64,000 bases of DNA, taken from positions 8,744,501-8,808,500 of the forward strand of contig OY987226.1 of assembly GCA_963920705.1 (NCBI GenBank). The letters run 5' to 3'. The stretch comes from Odiellus spinosus (lineage: Eukaryota > Arthropoda > Arachnida > Opiliones > Phalangiidae). The notes below the pieces were generated by a model. The model did not search any database. It worked only from the letters and a program-made list of their open reading frames with translations, and was not told the origin of the DNA. How positions within the stretch are numbered: the first letter of the stretch is position 1; each line of letters opens with the position of its first letter. A program made the translations under genes and the position numbers. Positions 33,268 to 45,349 of the stretch are shown one piece after another.

Positions 33268-36200
33268 ATTTTTTATATATTTTGGCAAAACTATAGGTTT
33301 ATTTTCACTCGAAAGAGCTTGGAAGTTAATATCGCGGGCCAATATGTAGACCATTATATTAAATTGTACGTTGTTTTTTATTATTTAAAATACGTTATTG
33401 AAAAGAAGACAAATTAGGTTCCCAACTTGCACGGTTTGATTAATAAAGGAAAGTTTTCTTTTCAAGTATACCCTTGTTTAAGAAATAATAAACCCTCGCC
33501 AAACCCTGACAGAATAAAAGGGTTGACTTTTTCCTTTTTCAAACACAAAAGTGTGTGGGATGTAAGCGGAATATACATTATAAATGTGTATAATAGTCAA
33601 AAGGATTTCTGGGCAGGCTTTTAAGACGGTTTTGCGGATTTCCAATAAATATCGCGCGTCGCGTATGGCGTAAAAAGCTTTATATAAAGGAACTTAGGAA
33701 GCCGTTTTCCAACTATAACAAGGTCCTATGTATTTGTCACCTTAGGGTGACTGCGTAAGGCGGGATTTCTGCCTTGTTTTTTAATCTGGGGACACAATGG
33801 CGCCACCCGCCAAGACTTAAGCCTCGGCACGCCAATATGTATGCTAAAGAAGGAACTTTTTTTGTCGGGCCGAGCGCTCCTCCGCTCTTCTACACCACCG
33901 CGCTCAGGGACTCGGTATATTTATATACCGTAACGTTAGTCTTTATTGATGCCCTATTGCGTTATTTCTTTCGCTACTACCACAGTCCTTTTCTACTTTG
34001 ATTGGGAAAACTCCTACTTTCACTACAACAGTACTCGGCTTTTTTCTAGCCACACCCTATAAGATGCTTCACGCGCTGGTTAGTATTTTAATGATGTAGT
34101 AATGACGCGTATAATTCTTAGCGAGGGGTTGATTACTTCCCATAATTTGTACACCGTGATTACGCGCTTGATTACTTTGATTACATTGATTATATAAGTG
34201 ATTACATAACAGGGACTTCAATGTTTACGATTATTAAGAGTGTTGATTCAATTTCGAGAAAAACTAAGAACTATTTCAAATATCATGCGTCTTGAAAATT
34301 TAAAATTTGACTGGTTTTAGATACTATCCATAACTCAACATCCTAGGAAAGGTAAAAGAGAAAAGGGAACAAGGTTCGGAGCGCGGATACTACAGCGTTA
34401 TGAGCTTTGACATCTTGTTGACGCGAACCCTCGTAGTCAGTCGATAACCCCGGAGTTTATAGCATAAAACAGACTGTATATAAATAGGAGAAAGAACTGC
34501 GTCGGAGAAGGGTCTCATGGAAGGAAAGATCGAGGCGGATTGGTGGGGGGTGGGCAGGGAGGGGTGAAAAGCTCCCTTAGAGATTTCTCCCTTTATCCTT
34601 GCAGGGCCTCCTGATCTTTGTAAGAGAGAAGGAAAGCGCGGGGTTTCTTTAAAGGCAGCTGCCGTTGACGTAATAAGGCTTGTATATAAGACGATCCTTG
34701 AGTTTTTAAAGAAAATAATGCCTCTATATAATGCGTGTTGTATGAACTCCCAGCAGCCACCACTTTTCCACTCTCCACAAAATTAGTACTTTAAAATTTT
34801 AAAGGTATTTTTTAAGCTCCTATTTGATAGAGTGAATAAACTTAAAACGTTAAAAAACCCAAGAATACACTCTTTGGTTTTTCTAAGTCGAGTAATCAAG
34901 CTATTTACGATTAAGGGTTTTAATGGCGGGACTTTAGAGGCTTAAAGTTTGCATGAGAGGTTTATCATTATAATAATATATCATTCGCTATATACGTCCG
35001 TCTGTCTGTCGGAAACGCTGAAAAGCGACGTTAGTAAAATGAGAAAAGCTGAAGCGAATTGATTCACAATGTTAAACTTCATTGGGAAAAAGAAGTCGAT
35101 GCAAACTCCCCTTGAACACGAGTACAGAATCGTCAGGCGCGGATTTTTATTGCAATTAACGCGTGGTTTTAAATGTTATTATTACAGTTATTTAAGAAAA
35201 CGAGCACCTCTTGAAAGGATATATTTTCTGGTTTTGACTAGCACCTTCGAATAAATTTAAAAAATTAATTAGTCTTAGAGAGGCTTATTAACGTCTGCTC
35301 CAAAAACCTGATATTTATATTTTTCAAAGATTTATTTAATTGACCCTGGTAGGTGACTTCACTATAAACACGCTTACATTGTAGTTGAAACATTTCTACA
35401 GGCGCTCGTTGAAAATACATTACACGCTTTGCCCCTGTAAAACATCTTTCCCTTCAGTAGTTATTTTTATTTTGGACTGCGGCTATACCATTTTAATGCT
35501 ATATTTGTAAATTTCCATCGTAGTTAGTTTTTTAGTTTAATTTTTTATTATTTATTTGTAAATTTAATTTTATGTTTGATGATTGATTATGTACAAAAGA
35601 TGAAATTAAATATTCAGAATTCGTATTTAATTACTAAAAACAAGGGAAAAACTAAAAACCTTAGTAAAAGTTTCAGTCAAAAGTTAAGTTGCCCTTAAAC
35701 TTACAGCTGAACCCTGAAAATTTACTGAAAGAGCCCTGGAATATGTATTATTTGTTTGCGTTTTGGTATTATTTCCCTGATAGATAATGAGTTAAAATTA
35801 ATGAATTATGATTACTCGTGACAGAACATCCAAATTTACAAATTTCCCAGACCAGATCATCTCATAAAACACTTCGTACTGATCTTAAAATTCTACAAAT
35901 CCCCAAACGATATTAAACAAACCAAAATCTCATTTAAACTTATTAGATCCAAGTTAAGCCCTAAGCGGTATAAAACCATCATAAAAACCAAATTAAAAGC
36001 CAGCCAAGTTCCCCTTATAACGCGTACAATAAAATATACAGTCTTGGCTAGCGAGGCGAACTGATTAAATTGTTGCAAAAGTAGGGGCGTAAAATATGCC
36101 CCGATAAAATCCGAATGAAACCGCACGAAGGAAAACAGTAGAAACTCCGCGAGAAATTCATAGAGCGTATACCTTCCACTACATTCATCATTAGTTCATG

Positions 36201-37165
36201 GACAAAATACAAGCAGGGTGTTAGAAATAGCTCCCAATTAGAAGACCATATGGTCTTTAACTAGGTAATATAAAATATAGCGAGAGCGCGCGAGAGAGCG
36301 AGATGAGAGAGAAAGAGAAAGCGAATGACGTTACAGGAAAAGGGCTCAAATATAAAGACATAGCATGCTAGGCCTGACTGTATAGAGCTTGTCAGTATTG
36401 TCGTTGGCACGCGCTCTAGTTCTTGATCCGGGGTTCAAAGTTACCTTAGACTATGAGGATAGAGATAGAAGGGCCCACCTAAGCCTTGGCTAGAGATTTT
36501 AGGTGGCATTGATGACCAATATGGTATCTTAAAACGGGGTTTGACCCAGGAATGACGCCTTTATCGCTATGAACTCCGACCTTTAACGGTTATTAGCCCG
36601 GTTAGCCCCGGCCAGCGGTCAAATTGGGCCCCATTTACAGCTAGAGTCTGCTATACACCTTTCTTTTATGGGGATTTTGCCCCTATATCCTGTATTATAT
36701 ATGTAATAAAGCTAGGCGGGTGAACATCTTAAAAACCTCGAAAGAGCAAGTCTCGAGTAAATTCACGTTTCCTCTGACAAATATATTGTAGTAGAGCTCA
36801 ATGACAGCTACAAAATGAGATAAACTACATCAAAATCGGTCAATAAATAAGTTCAAAAATCAAAAAAACCTAAAACCCAAAAGAGTAATTCAGTAATAAA
36901 GACGTCCTTTTCTCCATTCAAGCCTTTTTTATTCCACTTAATGAGCCCATAATTAAATTTTAAAGTCGAAATCTTACCCCTATGACTTATTTAAATCGTC
37001 CACGATATATTTTAATGTACAATCAAATTTGAAAAAGACCTCTTTGTAATTTGTTTACTTGAATAAATTATTGTTTGCTACTTCCTTTTAATGTTCAACA
37101 TCATATTCATCATCCCAACCATCATTTTTATCAAATAAATCAGCACAATCCGCTAAAAGACAGCT
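33268..37165. other. no recognised gene
   Basis: GATTAC-rich short repeats near 34160-34210, a GTCACCTTAGGGTGAC palindrome at 33736-33751, a purine-rich GA tract at 36280-36325, and a G+C-richer patch at 36360-36680 with no recognised exon. Short open frames show no family motif. Confidence 0.4.
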
Positions 37166-37566
37166 CGTTTTGTTACAGTTGAATTTTGGGTTTTATAGTA
37201 AATGAGGTGACATTTCTTGGCGGGCTTGTATACTGTTGACATATAGCTGACTAAGAAAAAGATATTTCATTGGCTTGAATAATGAATATCATTTTCCAAG
37301 AGCTGATTCAAAATGGTGGTGAGCGCGTGGAAGAGCGAATTTTAAACGTATTTTTCAAGATAATTTTTTTCTTTACTGAATATCCTATTTTTGGATCGTA
37401 ATAAACCCCCAAAAAAAATGTTATGGCATATTGAGCTCGATTTTCTTCAAACTTATTCTAATATTTCATTTGAAAAGTGTCTTAAAAATATATATATATA
37501 TTCTAATTATTTTGTCGCTCTCTATGAGATCTATTCCAATAAAACTGTAACAGCAAAAGACAAGTT
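37166..37566. mobile_element. probable ~400-bp inverted-repeat element
   Basis: CTCGTTTTGTTACAGTTGAA TTTTGGG near 37166 is mirrored by CCAATAAAACTGTAACAGCA AAAGACAAG near 37534-37564. TIR about 30 bp with gaps; no target duplication established. Confidence 0.45.
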
Positions 37567-40500
37567 GGGAAACCAAAATAGTACCTCCCCGACACCCACG
37601 TGATCTAACCTAACCTTACCTACATTATTAAAATTGACGAAAAGTGTGTCTGTGCATAGGGAGCAAGATTAACATTGGAAGCCAAAAAGGTTTTAACTAA
37701 CCTTGACAAAACTCGCTTTAATAAAAACGGTATCTCGCTTGGCAGGAGCGAGCAAGTTTTTATTTTTCTCGCACAAGCGAGAGTGTTCACCGCTAGCGTA
37801 AACGCCTCGGCTACAGCGAAATTAAGTCAGGGAGTCCCGAATCTCGCTAATATATAGAAGTTTAAAAAAATTGATCTCAAAATAGGAGAAAAACTTGCCT
37901 ACTATTTTATCAAGGTGGTTGAGGTAAAATATTCAAATCCATCAATTAATAAATCGGAGATTCAATAATGCGCAAAATTACTGACTACGCAAAACCAAAA
38001 TTAACTAGAAAATAAGAGGAAAAATAAATCGGATAACCGCTTTGATTTCAAAATAAATATTCCAGTCCCAAAAACAATATTAAAACTAAACAAATGAAAT
38101 TAGCAATCTTCAGTAATGTGTAAAATTAGCCTTTACACGAAACAATTTAAGCGCAGAAAAATTATCAAATAAAATATCAAATGAACGAAGTAAAACAAAT
38201 CAAAAATATGTCTCTTACCACTACTAAAGAGTGAGTTCAAAACAATAGAATAATAATATAACAAATTTAAATTTTTCAATAAAGGGTAATCTTTGTACAA
38301 CTCGATTGAACGAAAATATCCTAAGAAATGGATATTTTAATGTATTAAAATCTATAACATTAAAAAAAATAATTCAAATTCAAAATTTTTTCTTACCAAT
38401 AAATCGTATTCAAACCAATGAAACTCAGTTTAAAATTTCAACCAGCAAAATCTCGAGAGAACAAGCTTAGTCGAAGATTTCCAAAAAAAAAAATGAAACG
38501 ATTTAACGTTCAATAAATTTAAATTTAGATAAGCAAGGTCAAGGTCTTCCAGTAAAAACATATCGCCGTTTAGAAAACTAGAGTATTTGTCGCCCAAGTA
38601 ACGCTATTAGGCAAAATGTTTGATCAAAATCAAGTTTTACCTCGGTATCGCCTAAATAACAATAAGTAAACACATTCAATAAAAAACAATTAACGAATTA
38701 GCTTTCCGCATAACACGCTATACTACGGACTGTGACGTACAATTTCGCTTTTTGGTGCTACACGACCTACAGATACCTTATAAGCCCACGTCTTAAAACG
38801 CATGTTTTTGAGGTATAATGCTTTGAGTGAGGAAGGGATGTCTCTTTTTTGGCCCCACCATCAATTTTTATAATTTTTTTCTGACAGGGTGGACCTGAGT
38901 AAAAATATACCAAGTTGTGAAACAAATGTCATTTTACGTGACTCCACACTAGCTAAAACGTTCCCGGAAATACACGACAGTAGGCCTTAAAAGCCGTGTT
39001 CTACTGAGATTAACATTAAATTCATGTGCAGAAATGTATGAAATTTAGTTAAAACTTATTAAGAGATCCAATCACATGACTCTCTTCCCCACTCTTTCTA
39101 CATTTCACTCTATGGTCAACCATATCAGATATACCAAATAAAACACGAGAAATTTCAATGTCAATCCGGTTTAAGAAAGTTCGTCAACTGTAAATTATGG
39201 CACGAATTACCTGGTTCGATCTGCACACGCGCGAGAATTCTACAAAATAATTTGAAAGACCGTGCTAGTTCTTAAAACCAATTCTTACGCTACTGTTCGC
39301 AAGTTTGCCAAAGATTACAGTAATTCCCCATACATAAAGCTGATTCTCCCAAGAATATCAAAGCGATTTTGATATTCTTGAGAAAAGGGTTTCCGACTTT
39401 AAATTTAGGGAGTTAAACATACTCGCGTGCTGGCAAACTCGATTTTACGCTAGTCACAAATACACGTGAAACCTACTCTACTTCTGTTCAAGGAGAGTTT
39501 CACAACTATAATTTTTCTTAAGTGGTTTAACATTTTGTATCAATCAGCCTCACCTTTAAATCTTATACACCATGGTGTATTGCAATTCCCCTTGAACTGG
39601 TTAAAGTTGAATCGAGTAAAATCGAAGCTCTTATTAAGTTCCAATCAATTAATTAGAATTTTAACCCTGCCTCACCATTTGCCTCGTTTTTAAGTATACT
39701 CTAAAGGTCGAAATTAAACGTCAAAATAAAAGTCTGGCGCGAATTTATGACATATCCAATCAGATTAAGCGACTTTATTTTGCGCATACTAATGAACAGA
39801 TAGAGGCAAGGAAGTCACTTAGACATTTACTGGCGAGAAATTACAAACATTAATGAAGAATTTTCTGCAAATCCAGCGTTTCTCGTGAATTATACCCTCA
39901 CGTACACGCGACATTTTCGCAAATGAGCGAGAAATCGAACTCATTAACGAAGTTTTAGTGCTTTATGCAGTATCGTAAACGGGCGAGAAATTGAAAAACT
40001 TTAATTGAAAATGCGAGCTAGAAACTTCTTTTTATAGCCAAGTTCCTACATACTGTTTCCAACTTCGCTAGAAGAAAACAGTTTATCCCGGTAAATAAAG
40101 CTGATTCCCTTATAATTCAATCGAAATGAACCAAAAATATATTAATAACAATTTCCAATGTCCTTATAATCATAAATTTATCCCTGTGAACGCGCCTTTA
40201 TCGCTTATCTAAATTATGTCATTTCAATCTTCCATACCCGTGTAAACGCACCTTTATTTATATTCTTCAATCCACCCTAAGTTTGCACCAGAGATAAGCC
40301 TATACTACCCGTTATACCTTTGCTTTTTCGAGTAAATGATATATATGGAAAATAGCTTAGGCGCATGCTGCCAACTCAAACTGCCATTAAAATTTTTGCA
40401 CAAATTCTCAAATAACTTCTAAACTATCTCGAATTTTAAATTAATTTTTCGACTTTCTTATTAATTAGATTAAATTTAACCATCCCGATATTTTTATTTA

Positions 40501-40580
40501 TAATATAAATTAATATTGTGTTTCATTTCCCTATCGATATCACACCATGAGGCTAATTTGCATTCGTTCCAAAAAGATGC
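37567..40580. other. no recognised gene; one strong hairpin
   Basis: Includes the 39345-39386 hairpin. Otherwise AT-rich with no recognised exon, RNA or transposon. Confidence 0.4.
39345..39386. repeat. perfect 13-bp hairpin
   Basis: CAAGAATATCAAA, loop GCGAT, TTTGATATTCTTG at 39350-39380, extended by TTCT/AGAA pairing outside a small bulge. No T run follows it; role unknown. Confidence 0.8.
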
Positions 40581-40588
40581 TATATAAA
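40581..40588 (+). promoter_or_regulatory. TATA box upstream of the structured block
   Basis: TATATAAA about 35 bp before the closing helix of the structured domain at 40623. This is the spacing expected for transcription starting near 40612-40618. In AT-rich DNA such a match can be chance; the position is what makes it notable. Confidence 0.4.
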
Positions 40589-40622
40589 CCGTTCGAAGGC
40601 CTATATTAATTGAAGTAACCGT

Positions 40623-41003
40623 GCGTGGTGGCCATGAAGTTAGGGGGAAAACCCCCCCCTTTCAATGTCTTGCTGATTCTTGATCTCTAGGCGCTTGGCG
40701 ACGCAATTTACCCATTGGTGGGGCGATGTTTGGAGTCAGTGGAAGGTTGATGTGAACTGTACTAGTGGGGGACGCCTCGCTAGTTTGGAACGCTGAGATC
40801 GGAAACTGGAGGTTGGACCTTGTTGTGGGGATGGTCGGAGGTGATTATGACAGTGGGAGACGTCCCACTGCTTGTAATCGCCTTCGCCTGTTCAGCATCG
40901 AGGTTCGACCATAAAGTGGATGGTGGAAGGCGATGATGTGCAATGGGAGACGTCCTGTTGTATGTCTTTGCACGACACCTGAAACTCTATGTGGCAGCCA
41001 CGC
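40623..41003 (+). ncRNA. candidate structured RNA: closed multi-hairpin domain with three GACG-loop stems
   Basis: The 5' GCGTGGTGGCCA (40623-40634) pairs with the 3' TGGCAGCCACGC (40992-41003) at 10 of 12 positions. Inside are a GGGGG-AAAA-CCCCC hairpin near 40650 and three tandem ~89-bp units. Each unit has a stem capped by the loop GACG (loops at 40771, 40859 and 40949). Stems: ACTAGTGGGG/CCTCGCTAGT, CAGTGGGA/TCCCACTG, CAATGGGA/TCCTGTTG. Bases differ but pairing, with G-T wobbles, is kept. In unit 2 a further 11-bp helix (GGAGGTGATTA/TAATCGCCTTC) continues the stem; in unit 3 a similar one has one mismatch. The block is G+C-richer than its surroundings and has a TATA box upstream. I recognise no known RNA family. 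An unknown mobile element with structured ends is the main alternative. Strand is inferred from the TATA box. Confidence 0.4.
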
Positions 41004-41083
41004 TTAAAGGAGGTAATTCCCCGGAATTGAACGATAAGCTGGTATGATTACGTCTCTAGACTTTTGGCTCCACGAGCCAGGTC

Positions 41084-41118
41084 ACGTGACTTCCGTTTAC
41101 ACAGGAAGTGAGAAGTGA
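41084..41118. promoter_or_regulatory. E-box plus two ETS-type sites
   Basis: GTCACGTGAC (palindromic E-box) runs into ACTTCCG, followed by ACAGGAAGT. ACTTCC and GGAAGT also form a hairpin. CACGTG with ETS motifs is a common animal promoter combination. No gene is assigned; it could belong to the structured block, to an unknown gene, or to a transposon terminal repeat. Confidence 0.3.
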
Positions 41119-41153
41119 CACACACACAGACACACAGACACGATCAGTGTAAC

Positions 41154-41187
41154 ACCTCCCCCTGAACTAAAGTTCAGTCGGGGAGGT
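41154..41187. terminator. very strong hairpin (ACCTCCCC-CTGAACT stem)
   Basis: ACCTCCCC and CTGAACT pair with AGTTCAG and GGGGAGGT around a 2-base AA loop, with a TC bulge: 15 base pairs, G+C-rich. It lies about 150 bp after the structured domain. It could act as a 3' end or processing element, or be a transposon terminus; the assignment as terminator is only a guess. Confidence 0.3.
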
Positions 41188-41615
41188 AAAAATTAAAATG
41201 AGACCTGCCCTTTAATAGTGTATGTATAGTAAGCTCGTAACCAGCGCGCGCTGTTGTGTTTAATACTTTCCTGAAAACTGATACAATCAACTCTGAGTTT
41301 TCGCGAGTTTCAGGTACAGAAATCTATATACTAAATCAACATTAAACGACGGCCCCTATGAAGTTTTTGCACCCCTTTAAGATTGGGTAAATCGGCGATT
41401 TTAAAAATCGTGCGAAAGGTATTAAATATTGGCCGCTGAAGTAATTTACACTTAAGTGAAGTCGATTGAAGTGAAGTGCGGAGGTTAAATTTTAAACTGG
41501 TATCAAAAGGTTTTAACTAAAGGTTATAATCTATTGGTTTTTGAAAATCATACTAACGAAAATAAAAACCTTTTTGGTATGAAAACGTGTTTTTCTATTC
41601 GATATTTAACACTGC

Positions 41616-41800
41616 CACAAGGTATAATCATCAACTTCAAGGGGATAACCAGGTATATTATGATTGGTTTGTGGTCCTAAAAGTTGAGACGTCAGAGCTT
41701 TCGCGTCAAAGGAGAGAAAAAATCTAAAAATTTGAAATAGCTCTCTCTCGTGGATGAGATTGGAACTATAAGTAGCTTGGGCTAAAAGTTTACCAGAGAC
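41616..41800. mobile_element. partial copy of the 400-bp GTAAATCAT family
   Basis: Begins CACAAGGTATAATCATCAAC and contains TATTATGATTGGTTTGTGGT and GACGTCAGAGCTTTCGCG, in the same order as in 30508-30907 (inverted) and 52581-53033. GAGATTGGAACTA near 41760 is also shared. The far end was not found. Confidence 0.7.
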
Positions 41801-42583
41801 CCTTTTTCGGTTTCTGTAGGTTTTAGATGATTTAGTTTTTGGTCACCTTAAAAAATAGGAGACACATTGGCCAACATTAGTCTATCCTATTGTTGCTGGG
41901 TGGTAATTAGTGTATTTTCATGGAAAAAAGGTTTTTCATGATTACTTACAAATATTTAATCGTGTTCAGAAAATATAGCGATCTAGGAACTACTTTTTCG
42001 CTTACAATCTTTAACTTTGGGTATCAATCCATGCATTTTGCCAACTTCTCTTGAACAGAAATGTATAACATTTATACAGAAGTTACCACACTTTTGCAAT
42101 AAAGTAACTTAAATATAAACGTAGAAACAAGGAGGGGAAGGGAGAAAAACATCCTTATTGAAGCGACGGAGATTTATCCCTGGGTCAAATATAACCTAGA
42201 TGCCAATAACATAGGGGGCGCTTCACCTTCATAAACATCGTTAACCAACTATTACGAAAAGGGTAGGCGCTAGCTATACAACTTACCCCTCACTACTAGC
42301 CTTAAGCCTCCACCATCCTATAGCTTTCCGCCTACCCTTACGCGACTTCCATAAAAGATTAATACGCTCTTAAAGAGCGGAAAAAGGCCCTCGCGCTAAA
42401 GTATGTTCGCGTTGCACCCCGTGAACAAAGTTCAAAGATAGATCATACAGTTGCTAAGCCTAAATCCTTGTACTCTAAATATAAGCGTTTCTTTCATTAA
42501 CGATTAATTTACGAATGGATTTTACCCCAGCCCGTGCCAAATCTGACGCGAGAAACGAAATAAAAACGATCGTAAAAATGGGC

Positions 42584-42612
42584 GCCGCCATTTCCCGGAA
42601 AAAGGCGGGAAA
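42584..42612. promoter_or_regulatory. GCCGCCAT plus E2F-like motif pair
   Basis: GCCGCCATTTCCCGG followed by GGCGGGAAA: a YY1-type GCCGCCAT next to two facing E2F-like motifs in a G+C-richer patch. Promoter-like, but no gene start was identified on either side. Confidence 0.25.
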
Positions 42613-45349
42613 AGGAATAAAAATATAGGAGCCAAGGCCTAAAACCCTCGTGGGGGCACTTGGGCTAGCTAGCTTTTATAACAGACCCTATTAACGCCAT
42701 TACGAGTCGTAATTTTTGTCCCAACGTCTCCCTCCGTCTCGTATTACCCTCCCCTTTGCTTCTCCTCTCTCATTTGATAACCTTCGACCTTAATATAAGG
42801 CTTAGGTCAGCGTGGGCATCGCGATGTAATTTAAGGAGACTGAATTTATTTTTAGGCCTAACCGTAATGAACTATAATCTAGATTAAGATCCTTCTTGTA
42901 TAAAGTAATGATACCGGAGTTGCTTTTCGCATGGTTAAGTGGATAAAAAGGTTGTTAAAGTGTCGCTTCACTCTTATTTTCACAATTTTTAGGCGATAAA
43001 ATTGATCGCGTATTAAAAGTGAAGTAAAAGTTTTATAAAGTAAGCGATTTTATAAGTTTTCTGATGATCCCCTAAAAATAGGCTTACTTTTAAAAATATC
43101 CTTAAGCGAAATTAGATTGGTCGTAAAATTTACAATTATTAAAGACCAGTGAAATGAAGATTTAAGAGAACTATAAAAATAGCGCATTTTTGATTGGAGG
43201 GAAAAATTCAATAAATTCTTATGGCTTTTGATTGGCTATAAAATTTAAAATATAGACATACTTGATTAGAAGCGTGGCTTAAACATTTCGGGGACGTAAC
43301 TTTGAGGTCTTAAAAAAATTTGATTGCTAGCCACAATTTTATAGACTATTTATGACCAATAAAAAGTTAATCTTCGTTCAAACTTCATTTCTCGAGTTTG
43401 GTTACCCATAAAATCAATATAGTCCATTCCATATAGAAATGGCAATAACACTAAGGGATTTTGTAGGCTTCTTTCATCTACAATTTCGAAAGGCTCGCTT
43501 CGCGAATGATGATAATTTGCTAACTCGAGGTGTAATTGATTGTAGAGAGGAATAAGGGCTTAAAATCTGCGTTACATTCAAGAGTAGATTCCAAACTACA
43601 AGGCTAAAGATCCTCATGCTATTGTTTATGATATGTTAATGGGAGAGTTTATTATTAAAATAACCCAAACCGCAATATTTTTTTAAACTGTTGGAGCTTC
43701 ATAAAATATCCTGGACACGCGTTGTTGTACGCACGAGTTTGCGATTCAAAGAGGGTGCCGCAGCATGTGTCGCGCGTATATTACTAAGTAAAGGTGGAGG
43801 GTATTTTGATTAGTCAGAGGTTCTACTTTTAATTGAATGCCAAAAATCAGGATTGTACAATTCAGAGACTCTTACGGAATGTTTCATTACGCAAACAAGT
43901 CTAATTCTTAAAAGCAGAATTAATATAAAATCATTTCATTTTTCTGTTCATCCTCCCTTTAATATAATCTTCGTTTTTCTTTTGGCGAATTTTTCAAATA
44001 AAATCACAATTCAAGGCCAATCGTTTTTCTGTAAATCTAATCCGACCATCTTCAATCAATTGGAGAATTTTACCTTCCGGTTTAGTGACAGCCTTAGAAT
44101 GTCGATATTTTCTCCTTAGAAAACATTTTTTTCTAAAGGAATTTGTGCCCATTCAAAGGATGGACGGAGTACTGGTATAAGCAAATTTTATCTTTTCCGC
44201 AATCTCAGTTTCTGGCGCACTTGTGTCTCTCGTAGTTTCTTACATGGACCGAAAGAATGGAGGGAGAGAGATTAGACTTGTAAATAGGTCTTTTTTTGTT
44301 TGATGCATGTAGTTTCCTTACTGACCCTTGACCTCTCGCCATTCCTCACTCCTTTTCTCGATGAGATGCAATTGAATTGTCATTCTTGCCTTAGAGAGGA
44401 CACAAGAGTTTTCTAGCCCCCTCTCTCACCATTTTCAAGATGCCTTCGCAAACCCGATAAAAAATAAGTTAAAGGTTATGACGTACAGATTCGATATGGA
44501 AGGATAAGTCCTGTGAAGAATTTCGTCAAAAAATAATAATTCTGGATTTCGATACAGCTCACTAAAATCTTTAGGAAATTCAAACTCATTGCTAAGGATA
44601 AAGAAGTTTAAAGAAAATTACTATTTTCGAAATAATTATTTTAAAAATGATTAATTACAATTAAGGAATCAGGGGGAAAATAGTTGGGTTTTGAAATTTT
44701 CATTTAAGCCTAATTGGAAGGATATTTAGAATCAGAAATGGAGAAGGCATTGCAACATCGATTCTTGTGAAGGTTCCCTTATAACCCATCATCTCGAGGT
44801 TATAATACTACGCGCTTGCTCTATTGCGCACTATAAATGTATAGCTTTCACTGTACTACTCCATCCACGCGCGTGTTTTTACCCAGGGCAGGAAAAACAC
44901 GATTTATTCTATTTTTTTTACTAAGGCTCGGGGGTGTCTCCCTATTTTGTATTCGATGTATTTTTGTTAGGATAACCCCTCCACTATCGCGTATCATTTT
45001 TAGATTGCAACGCGTTTCCAACTATTTCTGGAGGAATTTGAAAGGCATAAAAGACTAGTTGACTATCTATTGGTGACTTTTATCAGTTTAAAAGTGGGAC
45101 GAACTGTATTATTCCTTTCCACGGCTCCTTACTTCTTGACAGTGGGAAATGATCCATTGTTTTCTCGACGCGTTTTGCTACCTATTTATATCAAAACGTA
45201 TCCGTTTGTATTTTATTTTATTTATATTTACTTCAAAGTGAGTGTGACACTATAGTCGTATATATAATTTATGTTTCCGTGAAAACCCCGCATCCAGGAA
45301 GTGCCCAAAGAGTTAACCGTATAATGTTTGGTTCGCTTTTTATAGCTAG

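Larger units (their letters stand above)
41188..45349. other. no recognised gene; MITE fragment and promoter-like motifs
   Basis: Contains the partial MITE at 41616-41800 and a motif cluster at 42584-42612. Open frames at 43.8-45.3 kb are hydrophobic low-complexity translations without family signatures. Confidence 0.4.

Noticed and set aside
41148..41190. TGTAACACCTCCCC as the start of a retroviral-type LTR
   Set aside because: No matching second LTR, primer-binding site, polypurine tract or reverse transcriptase is visible in the window; kept only as an alternative for the structured block.
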